Notes: generated by a model not told the origin, from the letters alone. A stretch of DNA of 64,000 nt from Planctomycetota bacterium (GCA_009908915.1 JAAAOJ010000029.1:1-64000); one strand, 5' to 3'; counted from the first letter of the stretch, positions 44,251 through 53,463 are shown. Translations and numbers: made by a program.

Positions 44251-44886
44251 GTGCAGGTGATACACAGTGACGCCCTTGACGCTCACCGCCAGCGACGCGA
44301 TGCCTACGAACAGGCCCGCGAGCTCGGCGACTGTCACGTCGCCATGGGTAACTGGGACGAGGCCCGACGCTGCTACCAGCAGGCCGCTGTCCTCGCCCCT
44401 CAGCAACCCGAGCCCCATGTCGGCCTCGGCGCGGTGGCCATGCAACTCGGCCGGGACGACGAAGCCCTTCGGGCCTTCCACGCCGCCCGCCGACTCGACG
44501 GCCAGTGCCTCCCCGCCCACGCCGGGGCCGCCATGATATACCAGCAGCAAAGCCGCCACCCCCAGGCGTTCGAGATGTACCTTCGCTGCCTCGAACTCGA
44601 CCCGGACGATCTCAACGCCCTGCTGGGGCTCTTTCAGGCAAGCTGTCAGATGGGCACCTTCGCCAAGATCATCCACTACCTCGAACTCTACCTGAGAAAC
44701 CATCCGGACGACCCGGCCGTGCTGTTCTGCCTGGCCTCGCTGTACGCGCGGGAGAATCTGAACATCCAGGCCAAGGAAGCGCTGCTGACCGTCCTGGCCT
44801 GCGATCCCGACACCCCGCAGGCCCACGAACTGCTTGCCGACATCGAAGACCGTCTGCTTCACGAACGCACCCAGGAGGTCGCATGA
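44251..44886 (+). CDS. TPR protein, flagellar operon tail
   Basis: 211 residues from GTG 44,251 (AAAGGA eight bases upstream); ATG 44,218 is an alternative. It is soluble, with no signal peptide, and consists of about five TPR units (NWDEARRCYQQAAVLAPQQP; RDDEALRAFHAARRLDGQCL; HPQAFEMYLRCLELDPDDLN; AKEALLTVLACDPDTPQAH). The gene overlaps the next, a FlgN/FliT-like gene, by 4 bp, and follows its own candidate sigma-54 promoter. It probably handles export substrates or their chaperones in the cytoplasm, but no named family was recognised. Confidence 0.75.
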   Translation: MQVIHSDALDAHRQRRDAYEQARELGDCHVAMGNWDEARRCYQQAAVLAPQQPEPHVGLGAVAMQLGRDDEALRAFHAARRLDGQCLPAHAGAAMIYQQQSRHPQAFEMYLRCLELDPDDLNALLGLFQASCQMGTFAKIIHYLELYLRNHPDDPAVLFCLASLYARENLNIQAKEALLTVLACDPDTPQAHELLADIEDRLLHERTQEVA

Positions 44887-45221
44887 GCGATACACCCACC
44901 GTCGATACCGCCATCCGCGATGCCGCCAAGCTCGAAGAGCAACTCGCCGAGGTGCGCCAGGAGATGGAACGTCAACTCAAACTGGTCGACGCCGAAGATT
45001 ACGATGCCTTCGACGCCAGCTGCGCCGCGCTTGGCCCGAAGCTTCGCGTCGTCACGGCCGCCGACTGCCAGATCACGAACACCGCTTTTGCGCACATCGA
45101 AGACATCCGCAGGCTGCACCACGAGATCGGCTTGCGCCTCGCCGACCAGAGCGCCGCGGCCGCCAAAGGGCTCGACCGTGTTCGGGCGGGCAAGAACATG
45201 CTCAAGGCCTACACGTCCTGA
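44883..45221 (+). CDS. Small helical protein, FlgN/FliT-like chaperone candidate
   Basis: 112 residues starting with the ATG that overlaps the TPR gene stop (ATGA). All-helical: KLEEQLAEVRQEMERQLKLV, then RRLHHEIGLRLADQ and a C-terminal KGLDRVRAGKNMLKAYTS. The final G-L-x-x-V-x-x-x-x-x-M-L-x-A-Y pattern is like those ending FlgN- and FliT-type chaperones. This would suit a chaperone for flagellin, FliD or another late substrate. The identification rests on size, helicity and context. Confidence 0.6.
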   Translation: MSDTPTVDTAIRDAAKLEEQLAEVRQEMERQLKLVDAEDYDAFDASCAALGPKLRVVTAADCQITNTAFAHIEDIRRLHHEIGLRLADQSAAAAKGLDRVRAGKNMLKAYTS

Positions 45222-45237
45222 GGTGGGCCGGCCTCGC

Positions 45238-45271
45238 AAAAAACAAAGCGGCGCCCGACCGGACGCCGCTT
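45238..45271 (-). terminator. Rho-independent terminator of the Rho-N/SAP-like gene
   Basis: On the minus strand an AAGCGGCG/CGCCGCTT stem (45,246-45,253 with 45,264-45,271) is followed by TTTGTTTTTT. It lies 20 bp downstream of the small minus-strand gene and 16 bp after the converging chaperone gene, so it may serve both. Confidence 0.85.
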
Positions 45272-45291
45272 GCCTATACAAAACGGGCCGC

Positions 45292-45450
45292 TTACAGATC
45301 CGACTTTTTGACCTTGCGGCTCTTCGCGATGGCGTCGACCATCTCGTCCTTTCGCATCGATTTCTTGACGGACGCAATGTCGGCATTGCTCGCGAGTTTG
45401 AGAAGCTGATCCTTGGTTTTGTCCTGAAGCATTTCTTTCTTGGTCGGCAC
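45292..45450 (-). CDS. Small Rho-N/SAP-like domain protein
   Basis: 52 residues from a GTG at 45,450, preceded by AAAGGAG at ideal spacing. It reads PTKKEMLQDKTKDQLLKLAS and then VKKSMRKDEMVDAIAKSRKV, a single helix-extended-helix unit like the Rho N-terminal/SAP motif found in small nucleic-acid-binding proteins. It is basic and soluble. It has its own terminator and a possible promoter region upstream with the inverted repeat AGGTAC/GTACCT (45,485-45,503). DNA or RNA binding is inferred from the fold type. Confidence 0.75.
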   Translation of the reverse strand: MPTKKEMLQDKTKDQLLKLASNADIASVKKSMRKDEMVDAIAKSRKVKKSDL

Positions 45451-45549
45451 GATAGATCTCCTTTCGATGTTGCGCGCCTTGTTGAGGTACACCCCTCGTA
45501 CCTAAGGGCTGATCGCGCGACATGCAAGGAATTCCTCGCCGGCGCGCGA

Positions 45550-46332
45550 TCACTTGGCCAGGCCGCCCCATCCCGACCGGGCCAGCTCCAGCACCTTGCC
45601 GACGCTGTTTTTGTGCTTCCAGTCCACCAATCGCCACCAGTCGGTCATGTCCTCCGGCGGCGGCAGCTGGCGTGCAATGTCCTCGTCCGTCAGGCCCTGC
45701 TGGACACCGACGACGGTCCCCTTCGACAGCCAGCGGAAGTACTCCAGCCACCGCTCGAGCTCGGCCGTTGAGCAGTTCGGGCCGTGGCCGGGAATAACGG
45801 TCGCGGCATCCAGCGCGATCAGGTCATTGTAGATATCAACGATGCGGTCGGCCTTCTCGCACACCAGATGGCCGTTGACAGGAACCAGCCCCCAGCCGAA
45901 AAGGTCGCCGACAAACAGGACGCTGTCCTCCGGCAGGTGGATGCAACAGTCCTCCGCCGTATGAACCCCGCCCGTGTGGAACATGCGGGCCGTTCGGCCC
46001 GGCCCGCCCAGCGTCAGGTCGTCGCCGCCGGCAAGGCGTTCGTCCCGACCGTTGATGACCGCCAGGCCGTACTGCTGCTTCAGCCGATCGTTCAGGCCGG
46101 TGTGATCGTAGTGCGTATGCGTGTTCAGCAGATATTTCAGCGGCGTCTCGCCGAGGGTCTCCTCCAGCATCTCCTCGACATCCTCGGCCAGGCCGCTATG
46201 GGCCTCGCCGGTATCGACGATGGCGGCCCCGTCGCCGAGATCGAACCAACTGATGTTGTCGACGGCCTGGCGGACCCACAATCGGGTGGCGATGGTTTTC
46301 AGTTCCGGTGTCGTCATTGGATCATTCTGCAT
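45550..46332 (-). CDS. Metallo-beta-lactamase fold hydrolase
   Basis: 260 residues from ATG 46,332 (GGGAGG upstream). The metal-binding motif HTHYDH is at residues 72-77. Other family residues follow: GGVHTAEDC with the third His, VGDLFGW with the bridging Asp, and PGHGP with the last His. Substrate is unclear; the architecture resembles glyoxalase II-type and other small-molecule hydrolases. It lies between unrelated genes and downstream of leuB, whose terminator separates them. Confidence 0.85.
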   Translation of the reverse strand: MQNDPMTTPELKTIATRLWVRQAVDNISWFDLGDGAAIVDTGEAHSGLAEDVEEMLEETLGETPLKYLLNTHTHYDHTGLNDRLKQQYGLAVINGRDERLAGGDDLTLGGPGRTARMFHTGGVHTAEDCCIHLPEDSVLFVGDLFGWGLVPVNGHLVCEKADRIVDIYNDLIALDAATVIPGHGPNCSTAELERWLEYFRWLSKGTVVGVQQGLTDEDIARQLPPPEDMTDWWRLVDWKHKNSVGKVLELARSGWGGLAK

Positions 46333-46391
46333 CATGACCTCCCGGTCGAATGATATGCGCGTCACGGTCGCCTTGCGAGCGGCGCAGACAA

Positions 46392-46426
46392 GAGGCCCGC
46401 CGGGCAAACCACACCGAGCGGGCCTC
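46392..46426 (-). terminator. Rho-independent terminator after leuB
   Basis: A perfect 9-bp inverted repeat GAGGCCCGC/GCGGGCCTC (46,392-46,400 with 46,418-46,426) is followed on the minus strand by TTGTCT. It lies 64 bp downstream of the leuB stop. Confidence 0.75.
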
Positions 46427-46489
46427 AATCCGTCCGTTTCGTAATCGACGATCTGTAGGAGGCGCAACGTCGTACGCACCGGATCGATT

Positions 46490-47578
46490 TCAGACAGCGG
46501 CGGCGACGGCGTCGCCGACGTCGCTGCAGCTCATGCCCATGCGGCCGGCCGACATCGATTCCATGGTCGGCGTGACTTTCATGATGGCTTCCTCGACGGC
46601 ATCGCCGGCCTGAATGTACATCTCCTCGCCCTTGTTGTTGCCGGTCTCACGCAGCAGCATGGCCAGCGAGGCGATCGTGGCAACGGGGTTGATGACATCC
46701 TTGCCGGTGTATTTCGGCGCGCTGCCGCCCATCGGCTCGAACATCGAGACGCCCGAGGGATTGATGTTCCCGCCGGCCGCCACGCCGAGGCCACCCTGGA
46801 CCATGGCCGCGAGGTCGGTGATGATGTCGCCGAAGATGTTGTCGGTGACGAGTACGTCGTAGTACTCGGGGTTCTTGACGAACCACATGCAGCAGGCGTC
46901 GACGTGGTTGTAGTCCTTCTCGATCTCGGGGTATTCCTCGCCGATCCGCATGAAGTTGCGGTACCACGTACCGCCCGCAAAGGTCAGGACGTTGGTCTTG
47001 TGGACCAGCGTGACGCGCTGGCGGCCGGTGCGCCTGGCGTACTCGAAGGCGTAGCGGATGGCCCGCTCGGCGCCGAAGGCCGTCGTGCAGTTGACCTGCG
47101 TGGAGACCTCGGCCGGCGTGTCGGGATACTGCACGCCGCCCATGCCCGTGTAGATGCCCTCGGTGTTCTCACGGACGACCACGAAGTCGATGTCCTCGGG
47201 GTTCTTGTCCTTCAGCGGCGTCCAGACGCCGGGATAGAGCTTGACCGGCCGAAGGTTGATGTACTGGTCGAGGTAGAATCGCGCCTTGAGCAGCAGGCCC
47301 TTCTCCAGGATGCCCGGGGCGATGTCCGGGTGGCCCACCGCACCGAGGAAGATCGCGTCGAACGTCTTGAGTTCGTCGAGTTCCTCGTCACTGATCACGT
47401 CGATCGAGGGACGCTCCGGATCACCGCCGCGCTCAAGATAGCGGTCACCGCTGACATTGAAGTGCGCGATCCTGACTTCAAAGCCGATCGTCTTCGAGAC
47501 CGCTTCAAGAACTTTCAACCCCTCGGCCACCACTTCCGGGCCGGTTCCGTCTCCGCCAATCACTGCGAGATTCAGCAT
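46490..47578 (-). CDS. leuB: 3-isopropylmalate dehydrogenase
   Basis: 362 residues, typical for LeuB. It oxidises and decarboxylates 3-isopropylmalate with NAD in leucine synthesis. Seen: N-terminal AVIGGDGTGPEVVAEGLKVL, the substrate-binding Arg/Lys segment LDQYINLRPVKLYPG, VVVRENTEGIYTGMGG, and NIFGDIITDLAAMVQGGLGV with the metal-binding Asp residues. The GxGxPxVxxxILxxGLLLxxRFxLDxYxNLRP layout is the leuB type rather than isocitrate dehydrogenase. No other leu gene is beside it. Confidence 0.88.
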   Translation of the reverse strand: MLNLAVIGGDGTGPEVVAEGLKVLEAVSKTIGFEVRIAHFNVSGDRYLERGGDPERPSIDVISDEELDELKTFDAIFLGAVGHPDIAPGILEKGLLLKARFYLDQYINLRPVKLYPGVWTPLKDKNPEDIDFVVVRENTEGIYTGMGGVQYPDTPAEVSTQVNCTTAFGAERAIRYAFEYARRTGRQRVTLVHKTNVLTFAGGTWYRNFMRIGEEYPEIEKDYNHVDACCMWFVKNPEYYDVLVTDNIFGDIITDLAAMVQGGLGVAAGGNINPSGVSMFEPMGGSAPKYTGKDVINPVATIASLAMLLRETGNNKGEEMYIQAGDAVEEAIMKVTPTMESMSAGRMGMSCSDVGDAVAAAV

Positions 47579-47699
47579 ACCTATTCCTTACAGATCTGGG
47601 GCGCGTCGCCGCGCCGACATGTGGTTCAGAAACATCGCTTGCCTCTGTAGCGAATCGGCTAAGCTACCACCCCGCCCCGCGACTGACAAGCCCATTCCC

Positions 47700-47813
47700 C
47701 ACGGAGCAACAGTCCACGGATTGCACAGATGCCACGGATGATCCGAAGATAGATTCAGGACGTGAGGGTCTTGTCGCATCCATCTGTGCAATCTGTGAGA
47801 TCTGTGGATTGTC
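47700..47813. repeat. Imperfect inverted repeat built from CCACGGATTGCACAGATG-type units
   Basis: The short gap between leuB and mutS has CCACGGATTGCACAGATG at about 47,715-47,732. A nearly complementary block, CATCTGTGCAATCTGTG plus GATCTGTGGATT, follows at about 47,780-47,812. Arms match exactly over ATTGCACAGATG. Such CACAGAT-rich units are known to me as dispersed intergenic repeats in several large environmental genomes. Confidence 0.7.
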
Positions 47814-50426
47814 TCAGGCGAGCTCGTCTTTGAGCGTCTTGAGCAGGTCGAGGGCCTGCAGGGGCGTGAGGTTGTCGAGGTCGGCGTGTTTGATTTCGCT
47901 GGCGATGCGTTCGGCCGGGCTGGCAAAAAGGTTCATCTGCGCCGCGGCCTGGCGGGCGCGCTCGGCGAGTTCGGGCATATCGAGGCCCTGTGCCAGGTGG
48001 GCCTGGAGCTGGGGCAGGATCTGGCGGGCGCGGGTGATGACGTCCTTAGGAACGCCGGCCAGCCGGGCGACATGCACACCGTAGGACTGGTCGGTCCCGC
48101 CGCGTTCGATCTTGTGCAGGAAAACCACCTCGTCGTTCCACTCGCGGACCTGCACGTTGAGGTTCTGCGTGCCGTCGAGCAACGCCTCCAGTTCGGTCAG
48201 TTCGTGGTAGTGCGTGGCGAAAAGCGTGCGACACTTCACCTGCAGCGCGATGTGCTCGCAGATCGCCCAGGCCAGGCTCAGGCCGTCGCACGTGCTCGTT
48301 CCGCGACCCACCTCGTCCAGGATCACCAGGCTGCGGGACGTGGCGTTGTTCAGGATGTTGGCCGTCTCCACCATCTCCAGCATGAATGTGGACAGGCCCT
48401 GCGTCAGTTCGTCAGCGGCCCCCACGCGAGTGAAGATCCGGTCGGCCAGTCCGATGGTCGCCGACTCGGCGGGGATGAAACTGCCCGTCTGTGCCAGCAG
48501 CGTCAGCAGGGCCACCTGGCGGATATACGTACTCTTGCCGGCCATGTTCGGGCCGGTGATGATCAGCAGCCGCTTGTCCTTGCCGCCCATCTCGATGTCG
48601 TTGGGGACAAACTGCTCGCGCAGTTGCGCGGCCAGGACCGGGTGCTTGCCGCCGACGATCTCCAGGACATTGTCCTGCGTGATGGTCGGTCGAACGTAGC
48701 CTCGCTCCACCGCCAGCTGCGCCAGGCCGGCCAGGGCGTCGATGGTGCTCAGTGCCTCCGCGGCGGCCTGGAGGTCTTCGAGGAAGTCCATCAGCTCGAC
48801 ACGGACCTGCTCGAAGAGCGTCTGTTCGCGATGCTTGGCCCGCTCCTCGGCGGTGAGGACCTCCGACTCGTAGCGTTTGAGTTCGTCGGTGATATACCGC
48901 TCGGCGTTTTTGAGGGTCTGCTTGCGGACGTAGTCGGCGGGAACCTTCTCGCTGTGGGCGTGGGTGACCTCGATGTAGTAGCCGAAGACCTTGTTGAACC
49001 CCACCTTCAGCGGAATGCCGCTTCGCTCGACCTCGCGATTCTGGTACTCGGCCAGCCAGGTCTCGCCGTCGGTGGTGATGGATCGCAGGCGGTCGAGTTC
49101 CTCGTCGTAGCCGTCGGCGATGACACCGCCGTCGCGAGTGGTGTTGGGACAGTCGGGGTCGATCGCCCGGGCGAGCAGGGCCTGGGCGTCGTCGAGCCCG
49201 AGGAGCTTGGGGCGATGCTCGGCCAGCAGGTCCGGCAGATCGCCGGCGAGATTTTCGGCCACGTGAGGCAGTCGCTGGAGGGTCTCGCAGAGAGCGACGA
49301 GTTCGCGCGGCTTGATGCGGGCCATGGCGATGTTGGTGGTGATGCGGTCGATTTGCGCACAGTCGGCCAGCAGGTCGCGCAGGGCGGCGAGGCCCTGGCG
49401 ATTGTCGGCAAAGCAAGCGACCGCATCCTGCCGGGCGAGGATGGCGGAGTAGCTTCTCAGGGGGAACGTCAGCCACCGCTCGAGAAGCCGGGCGCCCATA
49501 CCGGTGGCCGTGCGATCGGTGCAGTGCAGAAGCGAGCCGGCCCGCTGGTTGGTCCGCAGCGTCCGCTGCACTTCAAGGCACCGCAGCGTATTGCCGTCAA
49601 TGGTCATGTAGTCCGTGCGGTCGAAGGGCCGCAGGTCGCGGATGTGTTCCAGGGCGGCCTTCTGCGTTTCGCGCAGATACTCCACGACGGCCCCGGCGGC
49701 GGAGACCGACGGGTCCCACTCGTCAATGCCGAAGCCTCGCAGCGTCGTGGTCCCAAACTGCTTGTGCAGGGCCTCCTCGGCGGCCCGGCGGTCGAACGCC
49801 CACGGCGGCCGGTTGGTGGCGATGGCCCCGGCGGCATCACGGACGCGGCGGCGGAATTCGGGCGTGTCGAGCGGACCGTCCTCGGCAACGATCACCTCGG
49901 CCGGCGCGATCCGCACGAGTTCGTCTATCGCATGGTCGCGCGGGACGGTCATGGTCCAGAACGCGCCGCTGGAAAGCTCCACCCAGGCAATGCCGACCTG
50001 CCCGTGGTCCTTCTCGCCGACAAAGATGGCCGCGAGATAATTGCCCTCCCGCTGCTCAAGCAGGGTCTCGTCGGTCAGCGTGCCGGGCGTGACCAGTCGC
50101 GTCACGTCCCTCTTGACGAGCCCTTTGGCTTCCTTGGGGTCCTCGACCTGCTCGCAGATGGCCACGCGATGACCCGCCCGGATCAGGCGCGCAAGATAGC
50201 CGTCCAGGGCGTGGTACGGGATGCCGGCCAGCGGAATCGCGTCGGGACCCTTGGACCGGCTGGTCAGGGCCAGGCCGAGGGTGCGGCTGGCGATTCTGGC
50301 GTCCTCATGGAAGCATTCGTAGAAGTCGCCCATGCGAAACAGCAGAACGTAGTCCGGGTACTGCTCCTTGAAGGAGTGGTACTGCCGCATGGCCGGCGTA
50401 TCGGATTGTGCTTTGGGTGACGCCAT
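47814..50426 (-). CDS. mutS: DNA mismatch repair protein MutS
   Basis: 870 residues from ATG 50,426. The N-terminal mismatch-reading motif F-x-E is present (MGDFYECFHEDARIASRTLG), and the C-terminal ATPase has Walker A (LIITGPNMAGKSTYIRQVAL) and the signature ILDEVGRGTSTCDGLSLAWA. A helix-hairpin-helix-like tail with dimerisation residues ends the protein. It finds mismatches and recruits MutL; mutL is not in the window. The first ORF Met upstream would add 57 unlikely residues, so ATG 50,426 (MASPKAQSDTPAMRQYHSFK) is preferred. Confidence 0.97.
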   Translation of the reverse strand: MASPKAQSDTPAMRQYHSFKEQYPDYVLLFRMGDFYECFHEDARIASRTLGLALTSRSKGPDAIPLAGIPYHALDGYLARLIRAGHRVAICEQVEDPKEAKGLVKRDVTRLVTPGTLTDETLLEQREGNYLAAIFVGEKDHGQVGIAWVELSSGAFWTMTVPRDHAIDELVRIAPAEVIVAEDGPLDTPEFRRRVRDAAGAIATNRPPWAFDRRAAEEALHKQFGTTTLRGFGIDEWDPSVSAAGAVVEYLRETQKAALEHIRDLRPFDRTDYMTIDGNTLRCLEVQRTLRTNQRAGSLLHCTDRTATGMGARLLERWLTFPLRSYSAILARQDAVACFADNRQGLAALRDLLADCAQIDRITTNIAMARIKPRELVALCETLQRLPHVAENLAGDLPDLLAEHRPKLLGLDDAQALLARAIDPDCPNTTRDGGVIADGYDEELDRLRSITTDGETWLAEYQNREVERSGIPLKVGFNKVFGYYIEVTHAHSEKVPADYVRKQTLKNAERYITDELKRYESEVLTAEERAKHREQTLFEQVRVELMDFLEDLQAAAEALSTIDALAGLAQLAVERGYVRPTITQDNVLEIVGGKHPVLAAQLREQFVPNDIEMGGKDKRLLIITGPNMAGKSTYIRQVALLTLLAQTGSFIPAESATIGLADRIFTRVGAADELTQGLSTFMLEMVETANILNNATSRSLVILDEVGRGTSTCDGLSLAWAICEHIALQVKCRTLFATHYHELTELEALLDGTQNLNVQVREWNDEVVFLHKIERGGTDQSYGVHVARLAGVPKDVITRARQILPQLQAHLAQGLDMPELAERARQAAAQMNLFASPAERIASEIKHADLDNLTPLQALDLLKTLKDELA

Positions 50427-50529
50427 GGCAACCTTGCCGCATCTGCACGGTGCGCGGGGACAATCCCGAGGATCATAGGCGAATCGGGGCGCCGCGGGCA
50501 AGCCCGCGCGTTGGGAAGCATTCGGCATG

Positions 50530-51375
50530 TTACGCGCTGGCGGCGGTCGTGCGTTCGTCGGTGCGGTCGGCGAGCTGCCGGCGCGAACGGTCGACATGGC
50601 GATGCAGCGTGGCCGCGAAGCAGTGCGCGAGGTCCTCGGCGGGCCAGGTCTGTTCGTAGGCTTCGCTGGCGAGGTCGATCCACCGCGGAAGCGTGGCCAG
50701 AATGACCGACTCCGGCGGCCGGCCGAGCATCAGGCCGGCGGTTTCGTACAGCACTTCCGCCACGGAGACGGGCATCGCCACGCGGTCACCCACGTCGACT
50801 TGCGGCCGGCCGCAGACCTCAGCAGGGAGGGTCATGATGCATTCACGGCACACCAGCGGACGGGCGGCATAGAGGCTGCATAGCTGGTCGGTCAGCAAAG
50901 GACACGGCATGTCCAGCGAGCCGTACCATTCGCTGAGGCCCTGCAGGACCTCCGGCTCGTCCAACCCGTCGAGATCCGGCGGCGGGTGCTCGCCGATTGT
51001 CCGCAGTGCCCGGAGAAAGTCGGTGACGGCGTCCTCGCGATACGGGGCCGGCATGCGCAGCACGTCGCGCCAGATGGCCAGGGCCTCCGGCGGCGAAACC
51101 GGTATCAAGTAGCTGCAGCACGCGCAGCAGCCGGCCTGGCAGGAAATGGGTGTCGACCGCTCGGCAAGTCGTTCCACGACCTGCGCCACGGCCGCGTCCG
51201 TCAGACACCGGGCCACGGGGACAAGATCCACCAGTCCCGCCTCGACGGGTGCGACCGCGAGGTGCCCCTCCAGGCGGACGCACCCCGCCCGGATATCGAC
51301 GGGCACGGTCGCGCCGGCCGCCCGCCCAACCGCCGATTCTCCATCGGCTTGCCATCTGATGTACTGGGTCTCCAT
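50530..51375 (-). CDS. YkgJ-type cysteine-cluster protein
   Basis: 281 residues. The cysteine cluster CQAGCCACC is at about residues 79-87 and further cysteines (MPCPLLTDQLCSLYAARPLV, then CRECI) complete the CxxxCxxCC...C...C pattern of the YkgJ family, thought to bind zinc or iron-sulfur. N-terminal ~70 residues and the C-terminal helical part are lineage-specific. Function is unknown in the family. It lies upstream of mutS in the same direction, 103 bp away. Confidence 0.75.
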   Translation of the reverse strand: METQYIRWQADGESAVGRAAGATVPVDIRAGCVRLEGHLAVAPVEAGLVDLVPVARCLTDAAVAQVVERLAERSTPISCQAGCCACCSYLIPVSPPEALAIWRDVLRMPAPYREDAVTDFLRALRTIGEHPPPDLDGLDEPEVLQGLSEWYGSLDMPCPLLTDQLCSLYAARPLVCRECIMTLPAEVCGRPQVDVGDRVAMPVSVAEVLYETAGLMLGRPPESVILATLPRWIDLASEAYEQTWPAEDLAHCFAATLHRHVDRSRRQLADRTDERTTAASA

Positions 51376-51508
51376 GCTTGTCGTCCAGAACGCACGGCCC
51401 GCTACCGCACCCGCACGCCGGGCACATCCCCGCCGACAGCGGACGTCAATCGAGAATCGGAGGTTTGACGTCGATCAATAAGCACCAATTGCGAAATCGA
51501 CGCTCAGA

Positions 51509-51554
51509 AGCCCGTCTATACAAACGTGCCTCGATCTCGCTTTCCAGACGGGCT
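51509..51554. repeat. 9-bp inverted repeat upstream of sat
   Basis: AGCCCGTCT (51,509-51,517) and AGACGGGCT (51,546-51,554) are perfect complements with a 28-base loop, in the 366-bp gap between two divergent genes. It could form a hairpin in an untranslated leader or serve as a protein-binding site; no T-tract follows. Confidence 0.5.
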
Positions 51555-51586
51555 GTTAGCGTCAAGCAATTCGCTCAGGATGCTTC

Positions 51587-51615
51587 TTGACAGCATTGGC
51601 TTCGACGCGGATACT
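51587..51615 (+). promoter_or_regulatory. Candidate sigma-70 promoter of sat/cysC
   Basis: TTGACA at 51,587-51,592, 17 bp, then GATACT at 51,610-51,615. The -35 is perfect, the -10 matches TATAAT at four of six bases. The start codon is 127 bp downstream. A direct repeat TCACGT-GAGG-TCACGT lies between (about 51,692-51,707) and might be an operator. Confidence 0.5.
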
Positions 51616-51741
51616 GTCGCTCTTTCCGCCGCGGTGTGGGCGCATGGTAGCCAAACGCAGCAGACGCCCGCAACGCGGCTGCTGAACGTCACGTGAGGTC
51701 ACGTATCCAATGCAATAATTCCGGAAGGAGAACGCAACGCA

Positions 51742-53463
51742 ATGCCCGAACACCTGATCGAACCGCATGGCGGAACGCTGGTGGATCTCGTCGTCGACGA
51801 GGCCCGTGCCGCAGAGATGAAGGAAGCCTCCCGCGACTGGCCCAGCTGGGATCTGACGCCCCGCCAGATCTGCGACCTCGAAATGCTCGTCAACGGCGCC
51901 TTCAGCCCGCTGACCGGATTCATGACGCAGGACGAATACGACGGCTGCTGCAAGGACATGCGCCTGCCGGACGATACGCTCTGGCCGATGCCGATCATGC
52001 TGGACATCCCCTCGGACATCGCCGACACCCTCACCGCCGGCGAAAGCGTCCTGGCCCTGCGCGACCCCGAGGGCGTGATGCTTGCGGCGCTCCACGTCGA
52101 GGACCTCTGGACCCCGGACCGCGAGAAGGAGGCCGAGCAGGTCTTCGGCACGACCAATCCCGAGCACCCGGGCGTTGATTACCTGCTCAACGGCATGAAC
52201 CCCGTCTACGTCGGCGGCAGGGTCGAGGCGTTGCAGCTTCCGCACCACTACGACTACGTCGAGCTTCGCAACACGCCGGCGGAGGTCCGCAAGATGTTCG
52301 CCGAGAAGGGCTGGCGGAAGGTCGTCGCGTTCCAGACGCGCAACCCGATGCACCGCGCGCACCAGGAACTGACGTTCCGGGCCTCGAAGGAACTGGAAGC
52401 CAACCTGCTGGTTCACCCCGTCGTGGGCATGACCAAGCCGGGCGACGTCGACCACTACACTCGCGTCCGCTGCTATCAGGCGATCATGAAGCACTACCCG
52501 CACAACACCGCCGCACTGAGCCTGCTGCCATTGGCGATGCGCATGGGCGGCCCGCGGGAAGCCGTCTGGCACGCGATCATCCGCAAGAACCACGGCTGCA
52601 CGCACATCGTCGTCGGCCGCGACCACGCCGGGCCGGGCAAGGACAGCCAGGGCAACGATTTTTACGGCCCCTACGACGCCCAGGAACTCCTGCAGACACA
52701 CGAGGAAGAACTCGGCATCGCGATGGTACCGTTCAAGCTCATGGTCTACCTCAACGAGCGGGACGCCTACTGCCCCATCGACGAAGTGCCCGAAGGCATC
52801 AAGCCGCTCATGCTCTCCGGCACGGAGCTGCGGGACCGCCTCGCCCGCGGGGCCGACATCCCGGAGTGGTTCAGCTTCCCGGACGTGGTGTCCGAGCTTC
52901 GCAAGAGCTACCCGCCGCGCAGCAAGCAGGGCTTGACGGTCTTCTTCACGGGCCTGAGCGGTTCGGGCAAGAGCACCGTCGCCAACGTGCTGCTGGTGAA
53001 GCTCCTGGAGATGGGCGGCCGACCGGTGACGCTGCTGGACGGCGATATCGTCCGCAAGAATCTATCGAGCGAGTTGGGCTTCAGCAAGGAGCACCGCGAC
53101 CTGAACATCCTGCGAATCGGCTTCGTGGCCAACGAGATCACGAAGAACGGCGGCATCGCCATCTGTGCCCCGATTGCCCCGTATGCCCACGTCCGCAAGC
53201 AGAACCGCGACCTGATCGGCAGCAGCGGCGGATACATCCTCGTCCACATCTCCACGCCACTGGAGGTCTGCGAGCAGCGTGACCGCAAGGGCCTGTACGC
53301 CAAGGCCCGCTCGGGCATCATCAAGGAGTTCACCGGCATCAGCGATCCCTACGAGGAACCGGACGATGCCGACCTGAAGATCGATACCGCTGACATCACG
53401 CCCGAAGAAGCCGCCCAGCAGGTCATCCTGCACCTGGAGAAGGAAGGCTACATCGGGGTGTAA
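51742..53463 (+). CDS. sat: Bifunctional ATP sulfurylase / APS kinase
   Basis: 573 residues. The N-terminal part (1-390) is ATP sulfurylase, with QTRNPMHRAH at 198-207 and GRDHAGPG; it makes APS from sulfate and ATP. The C-terminal part (about 395-573) is APS kinase, with Walker A GLSGSGKST at 404-412, LLDGDIVRKNLSSELGFSKE and APIAPYAHVRKQNRDLIGS; it makes PAPS. Fusions in this order are known in several bacterial and eukaryotic lineages. GGAAGGAG lies upstream of the ATG. The next gene, cysQ, removes the PAP by-product, so the two form a sulfate-activation module. Confidence 0.95.
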   Translation: MPEHLIEPHGGTLVDLVVDEARAAEMKEASRDWPSWDLTPRQICDLEMLVNGAFSPLTGFMTQDEYDGCCKDMRLPDDTLWPMPIMLDIPSDIADTLTAGESVLALRDPEGVMLAALHVEDLWTPDREKEAEQVFGTTNPEHPGVDYLLNGMNPVYVGGRVEALQLPHHYDYVELRNTPAEVRKMFAEKGWRKVVAFQTRNPMHRAHQELTFRASKELEANLLVHPVVGMTKPGDVDHYTRVRCYQAIMKHYPHNTAALSLLPLAMRMGGPREAVWHAIIRKNHGCTHIVVGRDHAGPGKDSQGNDFYGPYDAQELLQTHEEELGIAMVPFKLMVYLNERDAYCPIDEVPEGIKPLMLSGTELRDRLARGADIPEWFSFPDVVSELRKSYPPRSKQGLTVFFTGLSGSGKSTVANVLLVKLLEMGGRPVTLLDGDIVRKNLSSELGFSKEHRDLNILRIGFVANEITKNGGIAICAPIAPYAHVRKQNRDLIGSSGGYILVHISTPLEVCEQRDRKGLYAKARSGIIKEFTGISDPYEEPDDADLKIDTADITPEEAAQQVILHLEKEGYIGV

